Shown here: piece by piece, positions 17,145-26,072 of the stretch
Layout: each line of letters opens with the position of its first letter
How positions within the stretch are numbered: position 1 is the stretch's first letter
Assembly: GCA_965223405.1 (NCBI GenBank)
Contig: CBDCWO010000006.1
Location: 2,728,001-2,792,000 of the forward strand
Length of the DNA: 64,000 nt
Direction of reading: 5' to 3'
From: CBDCWO01 sp965223405
GTDB lineage: Bacteria > Bacteroidota > Bacteroidia > Chitinophagales > Saprospiraceae
Position numbers and translations under genes: made by a program
Notes under the pieces: generated by a model
The model's input: only the letters and a program-made list of their open reading frames with translations
Databases searched by the model: none
Told to the model about the DNA's origin: nothing

Positions 17145-19049
17145 GTGAATCTCAAAAAACTTTTCCAAGAACTCAAACGCCGCAATGTCTACAAAGTCGC
17201 TATTACTTACGGTATCGTGGCCTGGTTGTCGGCACAAATAGCTTCTGTAGCTTGCGGGGCATTTGAAGCACCATCCTGGGTCATGAAGATCATTATTGTA
17301 CTATTGGTCATAGGATTTCCCATTGCACTGATCCTGGCTTGGGCTTTTGAGATGAGTCCGCAAGGTATCATCCGTACTGCATCCTTGGAGGCTGAGGAAA
17401 ATCCTTACTCCGATAATAGAAAGAAGCCCTTTACCAATAATATGATAATTGGGATATTGTTGGTGGTTATAATTGGGCAATTCATATACAATAAATCCAG
17501 GAACAATGACAGCGTAGTCAATCAGAATATCGAAAAATCAATTGCCGTACTCCCGTTTAAGAACATGAGTGAAAACAAAGAAAATCAACATTTCTGCGAT
17601 GGTATCATGGAAGCATTGCTCAACCACTTATCCAAATTCGAAGCATTTAATGTGGTTTCAAGAACGTCAGTCGAACAATACCGCGATAATCCCGAAAAAG
17701 TAAGCTCCATTGGTAAAAAACTCAATGTGAATTATATCCTCGAAGGAAGTGTCCAACGTATTGAGGATCAAGCCTTGATCACTGCTCAATTGATATATGC
17801 ACCAACCGATCATCATATCTGGGGAGAAAGTTATAAACGAAATCTTTCGGATATCTTTAATGTTCAGGCAGATGTGACTAAAATCCTGGCTGAAAAGTTA
17901 CATACTTCGATATCTCCGGAATTGGTTGAACGTATAGAAACCGAATACAGTACAAACTTCTCTGCCTACGATCATTATCTAAAAGGTAAAGAATTGTACA
18001 GTGAATTTTGGCAATCGGATAATGATTTTTCCATCTTAAAAAAAATGCGTAGCGAATTGATAACTGCTATAAATATCGACAGGAATTTCGCTCCCGCCTA
18101 TAGCCTGCTGGCAACAATTTATGGAACCCAACACTGGTTTCTTTCCACCTTGGATGAACACCAACTCGATACCATGCGTCAATTTGCAGAAAAGGCGTTG
18201 GCCCTCGATTCAACCTTGGACAATGCCTACTATTCAAGGGGTTTATATCATCGAGTTGTGGGAAATATAGATGCTGCTTTCAATGACTTTTCCAAATTGG
18301 TAGAGCTCAACCCCAATCACGATCAAGGATATTTTGAACTGGCAAGTCTACATTATTTCAATAGAGGAGACCTGGTTGAAAGTTATAGACTAATAGATAA
18401 GAATCTGAAAATCAACGTTTATAATTCGGCGTTAGCCAATTCCTATCGCCTGATGGCTTATATATACAACTCATTGCGCCAAATTGAAAAATCAGACTCC
18501 TTATTACAATATGCCAAATCTCTTCATGAGAATCTCGATTTAGATATGGGAGAATTCTTCAATCGATTTGCTAAGGAAGACTATCAATCTGCCTTAAAAT
18601 TAATTACTAATAGAAAAGAACCTCTCTATAGTGTGGAAGCCTATATATACAGGTTAGCAGGAAAATACCAAGAAGTATTGCAGCTGTATGAAAAAGAGAA
18701 AGTCAATTATATAGATGTGGGCGTATCCTTGATCGAAATGGGGCAAAGGGAAGATGGAGAACAGCTTCTGCAGGATGTATTAAAGGCAAATGATCAGATT
18801 ATCAAGGATAAAAGTCAGCCACATTCAGAATTGAGAGAAAACTTTAAGATTTCCGCATATCTAAGACAACACACTCAGGCGATGGATTATTTAAATCAAA
18901 TTGATCTATATATTCATCAATCGTATGTTTGGATCGATCCGATGTTGGATTCAATCAGTGATTATCCTCCGTTTGTCGCATTCTTACAGGAACAGGATAA
19001 AAGAATTGCACAGGCATTGGTAGAGATCAATAAATTGGAAGCCCTGTAG
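17145..19049 (+). CDS. Membrane protein with FlgO/CadC-like domain and TPR repeats
   Basis: A 634-residue protein from a GTG start. The N-terminus LKRRNVYKVAITYGIVAW leads into membrane helices (about 15-40, 46-71, 100-116). Residues 130-260 form the SIAVLPFKNMS ... ILEGSVQR ... HIWGESYKR domain found next to CadC-type regulators and class III cyclases. The rest is TPR (for example AYYSRGLYHRVVGNIDAAF). There is no DNA-binding or cyclase domain, so it is probably a signalling or scaffold protein. The same middle domain recurs in the two cyclase paralogs at 55-59.6 kb. Confidence 0.8.
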   Translation: MNLKKLFQELKRRNVYKVAITYGIVAWLSAQIASVACGAFEAPSWVMKIIIVLLVIGFPIALILAWAFEMSPQGIIRTASLEAEENPYSDNRKKPFTNNMIIGILLVVIIGQFIYNKSRNNDSVVNQNIEKSIAVLPFKNMSENKENQHFCDGIMEALLNHLSKFEAFNVVSRTSVEQYRDNPEKVSSIGKKLNVNYILEGSVQRIEDQALITAQLIYAPTDHHIWGESYKRNLSDIFNVQADVTKILAEKLHTSISPELVERIETEYSTNFSAYDHYLKGKELYSEFWQSDNDFSILKKMRSELITAINIDRNFAPAYSLLATIYGTQHWFLSTLDEHQLDTMRQFAEKALALDSTLDNAYYSRGLYHRVVGNIDAAFNDFSKLVELNPNHDQGYFELASLHYFNRGDLVESYRLIDKNLKINVYNSALANSYRLMAYIYNSLRQIEKSDSLLQYAKSLHENLDLDMGEFFNRFAKEDYQSALKLITNRKEPLYSVEAYIYRLAGKYQEVLQLYEKEKVNYIDVGVSLIEMGQREDGEQLLQDVLKANDQIIKDKSQPHSELRENFKISAYLRQHTQAMDYLNQIDLYIHQSYVWIDPMLDSISDYPPFVAFLQEQDKRIAQALVEINKLEAL

Positions 19050-19177
19050 AAGCGGATTAAAACTTAAAGGTCAAAACGGGTTTTGGAATTTAAATTAATC
19101 AAGGTTCCAGAGTAGGTATTGATGGTGGTATAGGGGTATAGTCACTAATTACTCTAAGAACAGTTTGGTAGATGGCT

Positions 19178-20098
19178 TTACCGGTTTTCTTTTTTATCTG
19201 TTTTTTTCTTTTTTCCTTTCAAACTGAACTTTATAACAGTTCCGGATTCAAAGCTTTTATCCCTGGCTTCTTTGCTAATCTGTTCTTGATTTTTCCTGCT
19301 ATCAAATTGATCGAATTCCTCTTTGTACTCAGACCATCCGACCAATGAAGCCGTAATTTCATCAACTACATTATTTTCTATAAAAGTGGAGCGCATAATT
19401 GAATTCAGATACTCTTTTCTAATTGTTACGGTGCTTTCCAATGTTTGCGATCTACCATATTCATGATACAAATCCCAAGCGCCAAATAAATGAAGTATTT
19501 CGTGTGAAATGACATTTTTAACCCTTTTTAGTTGATATGGATTAAAGCAATAAACCACTGCGACACGAATCCCGTCATCCATATAGGGAATTCTGGCATG
19601 GCTACGATCATTATCTTTAACAAATAATACCATGGTCATTTTTTGTTTAGCCGGATCAAATAAATTACGATCATAGAATTCTTCTTTGCTAGCATATCCG
19701 AGTTTTCTTAAAACTTTTTCTAAAACGGTTTTGGAATATACATGTCGTTTAATTTCATCTACATAGATTTGCTCTCTTCCAGACCTATAAAAATAGTCCG
19801 GGTCAAATTCTAATTCTTGTCCATAGTTTTCGGCTTGTTCTTCCATCCATGCCAAACTAGAATAGAAATTCTCTAAAATATATTCAATCTCTTCCTCGTC
19901 AAAATGACCTTCTAATGTGTTTACAAAAGAACTGAATACGACAACTTTTCCCGTCAAAGATTTTTCATCAACACCATATGTATAAGGTTGACTGCTTAGA
20001 TAGAAACTGGAAAACAGAATAAATGAACAAATAATAATGGGATTGGCCAAAAATTTTAAAAAACTCAATGACCTATTTTTTTCCTTAGCGAATTTCAT
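19178..20098 (-). CDS. Exported zinc metalloprotease-like protein (HExxH)
   Basis: A 306-residue protein with an N-terminal signal or anchor (NPIIICSFILFSSFYLSSQ). The zinc motif is ISHEILHLFGAWDLYHE: HExxH followed by a Gly and a downstream Asp/His, as in metzincin-like peptidases of Bacteroidota. The segment MTMVLFVKDND before it fits the edge strand of such folds. The C-terminus is very basic (GKKKKTDKKENR). The substrate is unknown. It lies about 100 bp downstream of the aspartic-protease-like gene on the same strand, so the two may be co-expressed. Confidence 0.7.
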   Translation of the reverse strand: MKFAKEKNRSLSFLKFLANPIIICSFILFSSFYLSSQPYTYGVDEKSLTGKVVVFSSFVNTLEGHFDEEEIEYILENFYSSLAWMEEQAENYGQELEFDPDYFYRSGREQIYVDEIKRHVYSKTVLEKVLRKLGYASKEEFYDRNLFDPAKQKMTMVLFVKDNDRSHARIPYMDDGIRVAVVYCFNPYQLKRVKNVISHEILHLFGAWDLYHEYGRSQTLESTVTIRKEYLNSIMRSTFIENNVVDEITASLVGWSEYKEEFDQFDSRKNQEQISKEARDKSFESGTVIKFSLKGKKKKTDKKENR

Positions 20099-20198
20099 TT
20101 GATTGAATTGGTGTTCTGTAAAAAGGTTCTAATACTTTAGACAATACATTTGATTTAAAAAAAACTCTATTCGATTTGGTACTGTTGTTACTTCCTTC

Positions 20199-21050
20199 TT
20201 AATAAAATAAAACAAATCCACTTTCATAATCTACTGTAAAAATGAATTCTTTTAATTGATCTGATCCTATTCCAATTCTGATAGGGCTGGGAAGTGTTTT
20301 ACTAATCCCTTTAAAGCTTTTTAATTTTCCATTCGTAATTCTAAGATTGATTTTACCTAATATCAGATTATCGATAATCACTCCATTTTCGTTTTCCAAT
20401 AGTCCTAATTCATCAACCAATTCCGGATCCACTACAGTTCTACTCTTACCTGTATCTATTTCAACCAGTACTTTTTTACCATTTACACTACCTTCAACAA
20501 TAATTAATCTAGGTAGACTCACAGATTCTATTAATGATAGAATTTCACCTTTTATCTTGTTTTCTGGTAAAGTAGTTTTGGAAATACCAATTAGCTTGTT
20601 TTCATAGTCTATGGTAAATCGGTTTAGATCTAGAAACCTAGGTCCAATTAATCCATGGTGATCTCCAGTTGTACTGGAGGCAGGCATTTTGTGATATACG
20701 TTATTAAAAAAACTTATGGAATCGGTCAGATATCTGTAGCTGTATCCGGCTGATTTTCCTTCAGAATCCCTTAAATAGATAGAGTCTTTTACAGTCAAAT
20801 TATTCAACTCAATCACTTGCTTTGATAAAACCAATCCGATCATGTCTCCAGTATCCCAAACAATCCAAACAGGCTTTTTTAAATAGTCCATTCGTACATT
20901 GGGAAAGCCGTATTTGTCAATCTTAATGGGATGTATTTCATCTGGCGTATAATTCAGTTCGATCAATGAATCATAGTTCTTATTGCAGGCGGTTGCCATC
21001 AGCAATAAAGGAAGGAGAAATAGTATGCTATGAAGTTTTATTAGATGCAT
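20199..21050 (-). CDS. Aspartyl protease-like (retropepsin-fold) lipoprotein with two DTG motifs
   Basis: A 283-residue protein. Met at 21050 precedes an SPII signal (LLPLLLMATACNK); upstream in-frame starts at 21068 and 21083 only lengthen the n-region. Two Asp-Thr-Gly motifs are seen: VWDTGD near residue 65 and VEIDTGKS near residue 200. Each sits in a beta-rich half, as in tandem retropepsin-like proteins (aspartyl_protease_2/gag-asp families). One polypeptide could thus form a pepsin-like active site. The second motif and its Val-rich flank match better. Activity is unproven. Confidence 0.7.
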   Translation of the reverse strand: MHLIKLHSILFLLPLLLMATACNKNYDSLIELNYTPDEIHPIKIDKYGFPNVRMDYLKKPVWIVWDTGDMIGLVLSKQVIELNNLTVKDSIYLRDSEGKSAGYSYRYLTDSISFFNNVYHKMPASSTTGDHHGLIGPRFLDLNRFTIDYENKLIGISKTTLPENKIKGEILSLIESVSLPRLIIVEGSVNGKKVLVEIDTGKSRTVVDPELVDELGLLENENGVIIDNLILGKINLRITNGKLKSFKGISKTLPSPIRIGIGSDQLKEFIFTVDYESGFVLFY

Positions 21051-21345
21051 ATTAGGATAGTTAGTCATACACAAAGGAAACACTAATTCCTAATTCTATT
21101 CAAAAATAAACATTGTTGTGGTCATTTTGACCATTTAGACCGTGTTTTCAAAACTTCAGAAGATTGCCTTATTGCTGAAGTTTGCTACGTGTTCCCCATC
21201 TGCTAAAGTCTCGTTACGGATACATGCACCAGAGCATTCAGTGTTGGAGCACGGCAGGTTCTTTATAATATGAATCGAACTCAGGTATTATTTGAAACCA
21301 GAATATTTATTAACTGTTACCTTTGCGCAAAAATCTAATTTCGTT
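21051..21345. other. Divergent intergenic region with two dyads
   Basis: Between the aspartyl protease-like gene and pth. TGGTCA-TTT-TGACCA (21119-21133) is a perfect 6-bp dyad suited to an operator. AAACTTCAG (21151-21159) pairs perfectly with CTGAAGTTT (21175-21183) around a 15-nt loop. Neither has a T tract. No RNA gene is recognised. Confidence 0.45.
21318..21325 (+). promoter_or_regulatory. -7 promoter element TACCTTTG for pth
   Basis: An exact match to the Bacteroidota TAnnTTTG box, with a TTTG 23 bp upstream as a possible -33 box. Transcription would start near 21332. This makes the in-frame start codon at 21292 impossible and supports ATG 21346. Confidence 0.7.
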
Positions 21346-21966
21346 ATGGGTTTCTGGAAATGGTTAACCCAGATATTTAATATTACAAAAATTGAAGAAG
21401 ACCCAATGAAATACTTAATCGTTGGACTGGGGAATATGGATCCTGAATATGACCATACCCGGCATAATATTGGATTTGAGGCAGTGGATGCACTAAATGA
21501 AAGATTGGGTGGAACTTTTGAAGATGCCCGACATGGATTGATTTCAAAATGCAAATATCGTGGCCGGACCCTGTGGATTCATAAGCCAAGTACGTATATG
21601 AACCTCAGTGGTGAAGCGGTACGCTATTGGGTACAAAAACAAAAAATTCAATCTCAGAATCTTTTGGTGGTCGTTGATGATATTCATTTGGATTTGGGAA
21701 AACAAAGGCTGCGGGCAAAAGGGAGTGATGCGGGCCATAACGGCTTAAAAAGCATCCAACAAGAGCTAGGTACCAACAACTTTATCCGGCTCAGAATTGG
21801 AATTGGCAAGGACTTTTATCCTGGCGAGCAAGTTAATTATGTGCTGGGTAGATGGACCCCAAAAGAACAAGAGCAGTTAACAACAATCGTAAAAAGAGCC
21901 GCCGAAACCATATTGGCCTTTACTACCATTGGATTGCAACGCACTATGAATCAATATAATGGTTGA
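21346..21966 (+). CDS. pth: Peptidyl-tRNA hydrolase
   Basis: A 206-residue protein from ATG 21346. A short basic/aromatic N-terminal extension of about 20 residues, often seen in Bacteroidota Pth, precedes the core YLIVGLGN. Catalytic His lies in HTRHNIGFEAVD and catalytic Asp in VVVDDIHLDLG. The GSDAGHNGLKSI and FIRLRIGIGK boxes are present. It releases peptides from prematurely dropped peptidyl-tRNA in the cytoplasm. Transcribed alone from its own promoter. Confidence 0.95.
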   Translation: MGFWKWLTQIFNITKIEEDPMKYLIVGLGNMDPEYDHTRHNIGFEAVDALNERLGGTFEDARHGLISKCKYRGRTLWIHKPSTYMNLSGEAVRYWVQKQKIQSQNLLVVVDDIHLDLGKQRLRAKGSDAGHNGLKSIQQELGTNNFIRLRIGIGKDFYPGEQVNYVLGRWTPKEQEQLTTIVKRAAETILAFTTIGLQRTMNQYNG

Positions 21967-22349
21967 GGAATGCAAAACTTGCGGTTTGATGGCATGTTCC
22001 TGATATCAGGTTTCAGGTGTCAAGGGTATCGATGGTATCAGATGGTTCAAAAGTATTGAGAACTAAAAAATCAACGGACCTCCGACCTCTAACCTCTGTC
22101 TTCTGATATTAGGTATCAGGTATCAAGGGTATCGATGGTATCAAATGGCTTAAAAGTATGAGAACTAAAAAATCAACTGACCTCTATTTTCTGTCTTCTG
22201 ACCTCTGTCTTCTGATATCAGGTATCAGGTGTCAAGGGTATCGAAGGTTTCAGAAGGCTCAAAAGTATTGAGAACTAAAAAATCAACGGACCTCTGTCTT
22301 CTGACCTTTGCCCTCTTTGGAATAACCCCTTAAACCCGACACCTGAGAC
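21967..22349. other. Intergenic region, 383 bp, mostly repeat
   Basis: Apart from the three tandem copies it holds only short flanking sequence. Both neighbouring genes end here (convergent), so no promoter is expected and none is seen. Confidence 0.6.
22000..22315 (+). repeat. Three imperfect tandem repeats of about 105 bp
   Basis: Copies start at 22000, 22103 and 22212, each with the order CTGATATCAGGT, CAAGGGTATCGA, AGTA(TT)GAGAACTAAAAAATCAAC and then a CTGACCTCTGTCTTCTG-type pyrimidine-rich end. Copies differ by point changes and small indels. No frame is open through them. They fill most of the gap between pth and the glycosyltransferase. Confidence 0.85.
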
Positions 22350-23399
22350 CTATTTAGTCACTGATTGCAGATGCTTTTGAATTTGAAATTCGGGCACTAC
22401 TGGCCATGCATTATCCGGCCGGTACTGAAGAATTTTCTTTAGGTCAAAATCATGCTGAGAAATTACATGGGCAAAACCTAATGACTTCATCCTGTGGGCC
22501 AAATACTCCTGTTCAGGTTGTCCGGGAGTAGGGATCAATAGGGCTGTTTTGTTCATTTTACACAAATCCATAATACTGGAGTATCCGCTACGACATAGTA
22601 CTTGGGAGCTTTGTGTAAGGATTCTGGCAAGTTCATCACTTTGCACCAAATTTTTGATTGTTATACCCGGATTGCGGGTGTCATAAAATGTACTATCCAC
22701 CGTACCCCGGACCAGAATAATCCTGAGATTATTCACAGTATTAATTTGTTTGATAATTTTTTGTTCCAAGTGTTTTCTGCTGGGTTCCGGTCCCGATAAA
22801 ACTATGGCCAAATCATACTGGAAACCAATTGAATTACCCTGGCTAAATCTGGATAGAGGGTCGATGAACCTGATTCTTGGATCTGTGGACATGGATAATA
22901 TACCTGTGAGTACGCGATTGTTAAAATCCGGGATCCATATATGCTGAAATGGCTTGATCAGTTGGTTGATCACATTTTCAAATAAGGGTCGAGCCCATCT
23001 CGGTTTGTATAGATTCAATTGATGAGTAATCAGAATATTCAGAGAATCTCTATGATAGATTCCGTACCGATTATCAGATATAAGTATGGACTGCGGGTGT
23101 ATTTTGAGATATTGAAGTAACGACTGATGTTCAAGTTGGATTGCCTGTCTTATTTTTGGTATTTGACGAATTATTGAACATACCGGTCCCTTTCGATAGT
23201 GGATTTTGTAACTTGGCAATTCCAGGTATTTAAGATCGGGAAGCTCATTTTGTAACCAAGTCCCGGCTTGGCCATCTGATGCCAGGGTGATTTTCGCTCC
23301 ATGAGCAATCAATTGACGGATAATCGGAATACAACGGCTTGCATGTCCCAGCCCCCAATTGAGAGGAGCAATAAGGACCGGAGTATCTTGAAGGTTCAC
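22350..23399 (-). CDS. MurG-like GT-B glycosyltransferase
   Basis: A 349-residue protein. The N-terminal half has VLIAPLNWGLGHASRCIPII, the glycine/His loop of GT28-type enzymes. The C-terminal half has the nucleotide-sugar pocket (QVLCRSGYSSIMDLCKMNKTALLIPTPGQPEQEYLA). The acceptor is unknown; the real MurG lies in the division gene cluster in most bacteria, so this is a paralogous family member acting on a lipid or envelope glycan. Only 7 bp separates it from rng upstream, so it probably shares that transcript. Confidence 0.8.
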   Translation of the reverse strand: MNLQDTPVLIAPLNWGLGHASRCIPIIRQLIAHGAKITLASDGQAGTWLQNELPDLKYLELPSYKIHYRKGPVCSIIRQIPKIRQAIQLEHQSLLQYLKIHPQSILISDNRYGIYHRDSLNILITHQLNLYKPRWARPLFENVINQLIKPFQHIWIPDFNNRVLTGILSMSTDPRIRFIDPLSRFSQGNSIGFQYDLAIVLSGPEPSRKHLEQKIIKQINTVNNLRIILVRGTVDSTFYDTRNPGITIKNLVQSDELARILTQSSQVLCRSGYSSIMDLCKMNKTALLIPTPGQPEQEYLAHRMKSLGFAHVISQHDFDLKKILQYRPDNAWPVVPEFQIQKHLQSVTK

Positions 23400-23406
23400 T
23401 TCGATA

Positions 23407-24966
23407 TTAGTTAAGTCGAATCTCGTCTTGATTGTAATCGTAAAAATGGTATTCCGTCAAGCCATAATCATCTTCCGGTTTGATTCGGATCCATTTTTGG
23501 AATTTCTTGTACCATTTTTTCTGAGTATTCCAAAATCCCTTTTTCAGAAAGGCCGTGACAAAAGGATGTGCGTGGAGGAAAAGACTGATATTAGGCCTGG
23601 ATTGCAAGATAAACCGGATGTCTCTTTCGATTTCGTCTACCAACAAGATGGTTGGTTTTACTTTTCCGGAACCACCACAGGTAGGACATTTTTCTTCAAT
23701 GTTTATCTTGATTGCCGGTTTGACCCGCTGTCGGGTGATTTGCATTAGACCAAACTTACTCAGCGGTAGAACAGTATGTTGCGCGCGATCCGCTTTCATA
23801 AATTCGCGCATCTTTCTGTACAGGCTCATTTTGTGATCTCGATTCTTCATATCAATGAAGTCCACGATGATAAGCCCGCCGATGTCTCTTAATCTCAACT
23901 GTCTTGCTATTTCCTGGGCAGCTTCCAGATTAACACTTAAAGCAGAGGTTTCTTGATCACCTTTAATCAGTTTTGGTCCACTGTTTACATCAATGACATG
24001 CATGGCCTCCGTATGTTCTATCACCAAATAGGCACCACTTGGCATGGTAGAAGTTTTCCCAAAAGAAGCTTTGATTTGTTTATTAATGCCGAAGGATTCA
24101 AAAATAGGTTTTGACCCCCTGTATAGGGAGATCATTTTTACTTTATCGGGTGCCACATTTTCCATAAAGGAAGCAACACTGTGTTGTGTAGTGCGGTTAT
24201 TAACAACAATTTTGCTAAATGAATCATTGAGCACATCGCGTAATATGCTGGATGTTTTGTCTAATTCACTTAAAAGTTTTACTGGAATTTTGGCATTTTG
24301 CGATTGAATGTAGATCGTTTTCCATTTTTCCAGTAAACCTACTAATTCTTCATGCAGATCCGCTACTTTTTTACCTTCTGCAGCAGTTCTGATGATCAAA
24401 CCAAAATTTTTAGGTTTAATACTTTCAGCTAATAATTGCAATCTTTTTCTTTCTTCCCGGGTACTTATTTTTTTGGAAACCGCTACAATATCCAAAAAAG
24501 GAGTTAAGACCATATACCTGCCCGGCAAGGTTATTTCACAGCTGAGTCGCGGACCTTTAGTAGAAATTGGCTCTTTTAATATCTGTACCAGGATAGGCTG
24601 TCTTTTTTGTAATACCTGATTAATTTTCCCAGTTTTGATAATTTCCGGTTTGATGTCGAAATTATCCAATAAATGGGTAGGGAGGGATTTTGAATTGGCA
24701 CCATTAATAAATGCCAATAGTGATCTGAGGTTGGGCCCCAGATCTGTATAATGTAAGAATGCATCTCTTTTATGACCAATATCAATAAAAGCGGCATTAA
24801 GGCCGGGCATTAACTTTTTTACTCTTCCTAAAAAAATATCACCTACCGAAAAGTCACTATTGTTTTTCTGATGATGTAGCTCCACCAGTTGACCATCTTC
24901 CATCAACGCAATATCGACATTGGAGGTCGTAGAGTTAATAATTAGTTCTTTCTTCACCACACTCAC
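23407..24966 (-). CDS. rng: Ribonuclease G/E family endoribonuclease
   Basis: A 519-residue protein from a GTG start (GTG 24960 also possible). The S1 domain is VGDIFLGRVKKLMPGLNAAFIDIG, with an Arg/Lys-rich insertion after it. The DNase I-like catalytic Asp pair lies in VIDVNSG and IVDFIDMK. The zinc-link is CPTCGGSGKV near residue 420. It processes 5S/16S rRNA and decays mRNA. Length fits RNase G rather than RNase E, which has a long scaffold tail. Its neighbours (the small bS22-like gene, TPR protein, HU) are typical of Bacteroidota. Confidence 0.93.
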   Translation of the reverse strand: MSVVKKELIINSTTSNVDIALMEDGQLVELHHQKNNSDFSVGDIFLGRVKKLMPGLNAAFIDIGHKRDAFLHYTDLGPNLRSLLAFINGANSKSLPTHLLDNFDIKPEIIKTGKINQVLQKRQPILVQILKEPISTKGPRLSCEITLPGRYMVLTPFLDIVAVSKKISTREERKRLQLLAESIKPKNFGLIIRTAAEGKKVADLHEELVGLLEKWKTIYIQSQNAKIPVKLLSELDKTSSILRDVLNDSFSKIVVNNRTTQHSVASFMENVAPDKVKMISLYRGSKPIFESFGINKQIKASFGKTSTMPSGAYLVIEHTEAMHVIDVNSGPKLIKGDQETSALSVNLEAAQEIARQLRLRDIGGLIIVDFIDMKNRDHKMSLYRKMREFMKADRAQHTVLPLSKFGLMQITRQRVKPAIKINIEEKCPTCGGSGKVKPTILLVDEIERDIRFILQSRPNISLFLHAHPFVTAFLKKGFWNTQKKWYKKFQKWIRIKPEDDYGLTEYHFYDYNQDEIRLN

Positions 24967-25142
24967 TTTGCGGATATAAACACTTCAATACATTGCATCC
25001 TACCAGTTGAGGTACTCGATTAGAAGTTGTCAATAAATGTATCCCTAATGGATAAAGTAAAAGTATGGCGGAGAATTAATTTACGGTAAGGAATAATCTA
25101 TTAATGTTGCAAAACCTAAGTGTTCATATCCAGATTATCTAC

Positions 25143-25238
25143 CTATTTGTTTTTCTTTTTATGACGATTCTTTCGTAGCCGCTTCTTTCTTTTATGAGTG
25201 GCTATCTTATGTCGTTTTCTTTTTTTACCGCAAGGCAT
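25143..25238 (-). CDS. 31-residue basic bS22/mS38 (AURKAIP1/COX24 domain)-like ribosomal protein
   Basis: ATG at 25238 and TAG at 25143-25145 enclose 31 codons, nearly all Lys, Arg or His (begins MPCGKKRKRHK, then HKRKKRLRKNRHKKK). This matches the small proteins annotated in Bacteroidota as AURKAIP1/COX24-domain, related to mitochondrial mS38 and mycobacterial bS22, which bind the small ribosomal subunit. It lies between rng and the TPR/HU pair on the same strand. Its size makes automatic pipelines miss it. Confidence 0.85.
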   Translation of the reverse strand: MPCGKKRKRHKIATHKRKKRLRKNRHKKKNK

Positions 25239-25298
25239 ATTTATATCTTTTATCTTATTAATAATGTTGAGTTAATTCACAATAAACTCAATGTTTAA

Positions 25299-26072
25299 CT
25301 ATTGTCTGCAATTTTTATCTGCATATTGGGCTTTATCCAGGTCACCGGTTTGTTGATATATCTGGTACAACAAACAATATGCCCGATTCATTTTCGGATC
25401 GAGCTCCACTGCTGTTTCAAGACGTTGTAGAGCGCGTTCTAATTGCCCGGTTTGGAATGCCAACCTACCCAGTTGAAAAAGAATATTGGGATTATCAGGA
25501 TTATTCTCGTTTAATTGAATCAACATTTGAATACCCTTCATCGGATTATTCTTCGGTGGATATTCTACATAGGCCAAAGCCAGGTTTATCCGGTGATTCA
25601 AATTCTCAGAATTAATGGAAATGGCATTTTCAAAACTACTGATCGCTCTGCTCACACAATATACTTTTTCTTTTTCTTCTTTGACTTTTTGAGCTCCCAG
25701 CAAATAGGTAGTACCAGAAATAGACCAGGATTCTTCCGTATTCAAGATATCTGCTACTTTTTCAGCATAATAACCAGCAACAGGATATGCTCCTTGTTGA
25801 TACCAAATTCCGGATATCTCTTGATATATAGAAATGTTCAAAGAATCATTCGGTACTAAGGATTCTTCTAGTTTTCTCAAATAGAGTTGTGTTCCCGTAT
25901 CTAAAGAGTCTTGATACTGCCTGATAATCAAATTTATATTCGTTAATTCCAGGGATTCAGTTCTGGACTTTTCCAGAATTCTGATTTTTTTAGGTTTTAT
26001 TTCAAACCCAAAATATATAATGAAAGTTCCTAAAATTGCAACTGCAATAACAATCCATTGATGTTTGTTCAT
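25299..26072 (-). CDS. Membrane-anchored TPR protein
   Basis: A 257-residue protein. One N-terminal membrane helix (WIVIAVAILGTFIIYFGF, residues 5-22) is followed by TPR repeats, clearest in the C-terminal half (ILFQLGRLAFQTGQLERALQ, ETAVELDPKMNRAYCLLYQIYQQ). The start ATG at 26072 shares its A with the TGA stop of the HU gene, so translation is coupled; GTG 26075 is an alternative. Its role is unknown; the link with HU is conserved by position in related genomes to my knowledge. Confidence 0.8.
   Translation of the reverse strand: MNKHQWIVIAVAILGTFIIYFGFEIKPKKIRILEKSRTESLELTNINLIIRQYQDSLDTGTQLYLRKLEESLVPNDSLNISIYQEISGIWYQQGAYPVAGYYAEKVADILNTEESWSISGTTYLLGAQKVKEEKEKVYCVSRAISSFENAISINSENLNHRINLALAYVEYPPKNNPMKGIQMLIQLNENNPDNPNILFQLGRLAFQTGQLERALQRLETAVELDPKMNRAYCLLYQIYQQTGDLDKAQYADKNCRQ

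Noticed and set aside
21141..21290. tRNA or other structured RNA gene between the aspartyl protease-like gene and pth
   Set aside because: Hairpins are present but no T-loop (GTTCGAATC-like) or anticodon arm could be fitted.
22000..22315. CRISPR array
   Set aside because: Units are about 105 bp, contiguous and without unique spacers, and no cas genes are near.
25267..25291. TTGAGTT/AACTCAA hairpin between the TPR gene and the bS22-like gene
   Set aside because: Perfect 7-bp stem but no T tract on the minus strand; could be chance in AT-rich DNA.
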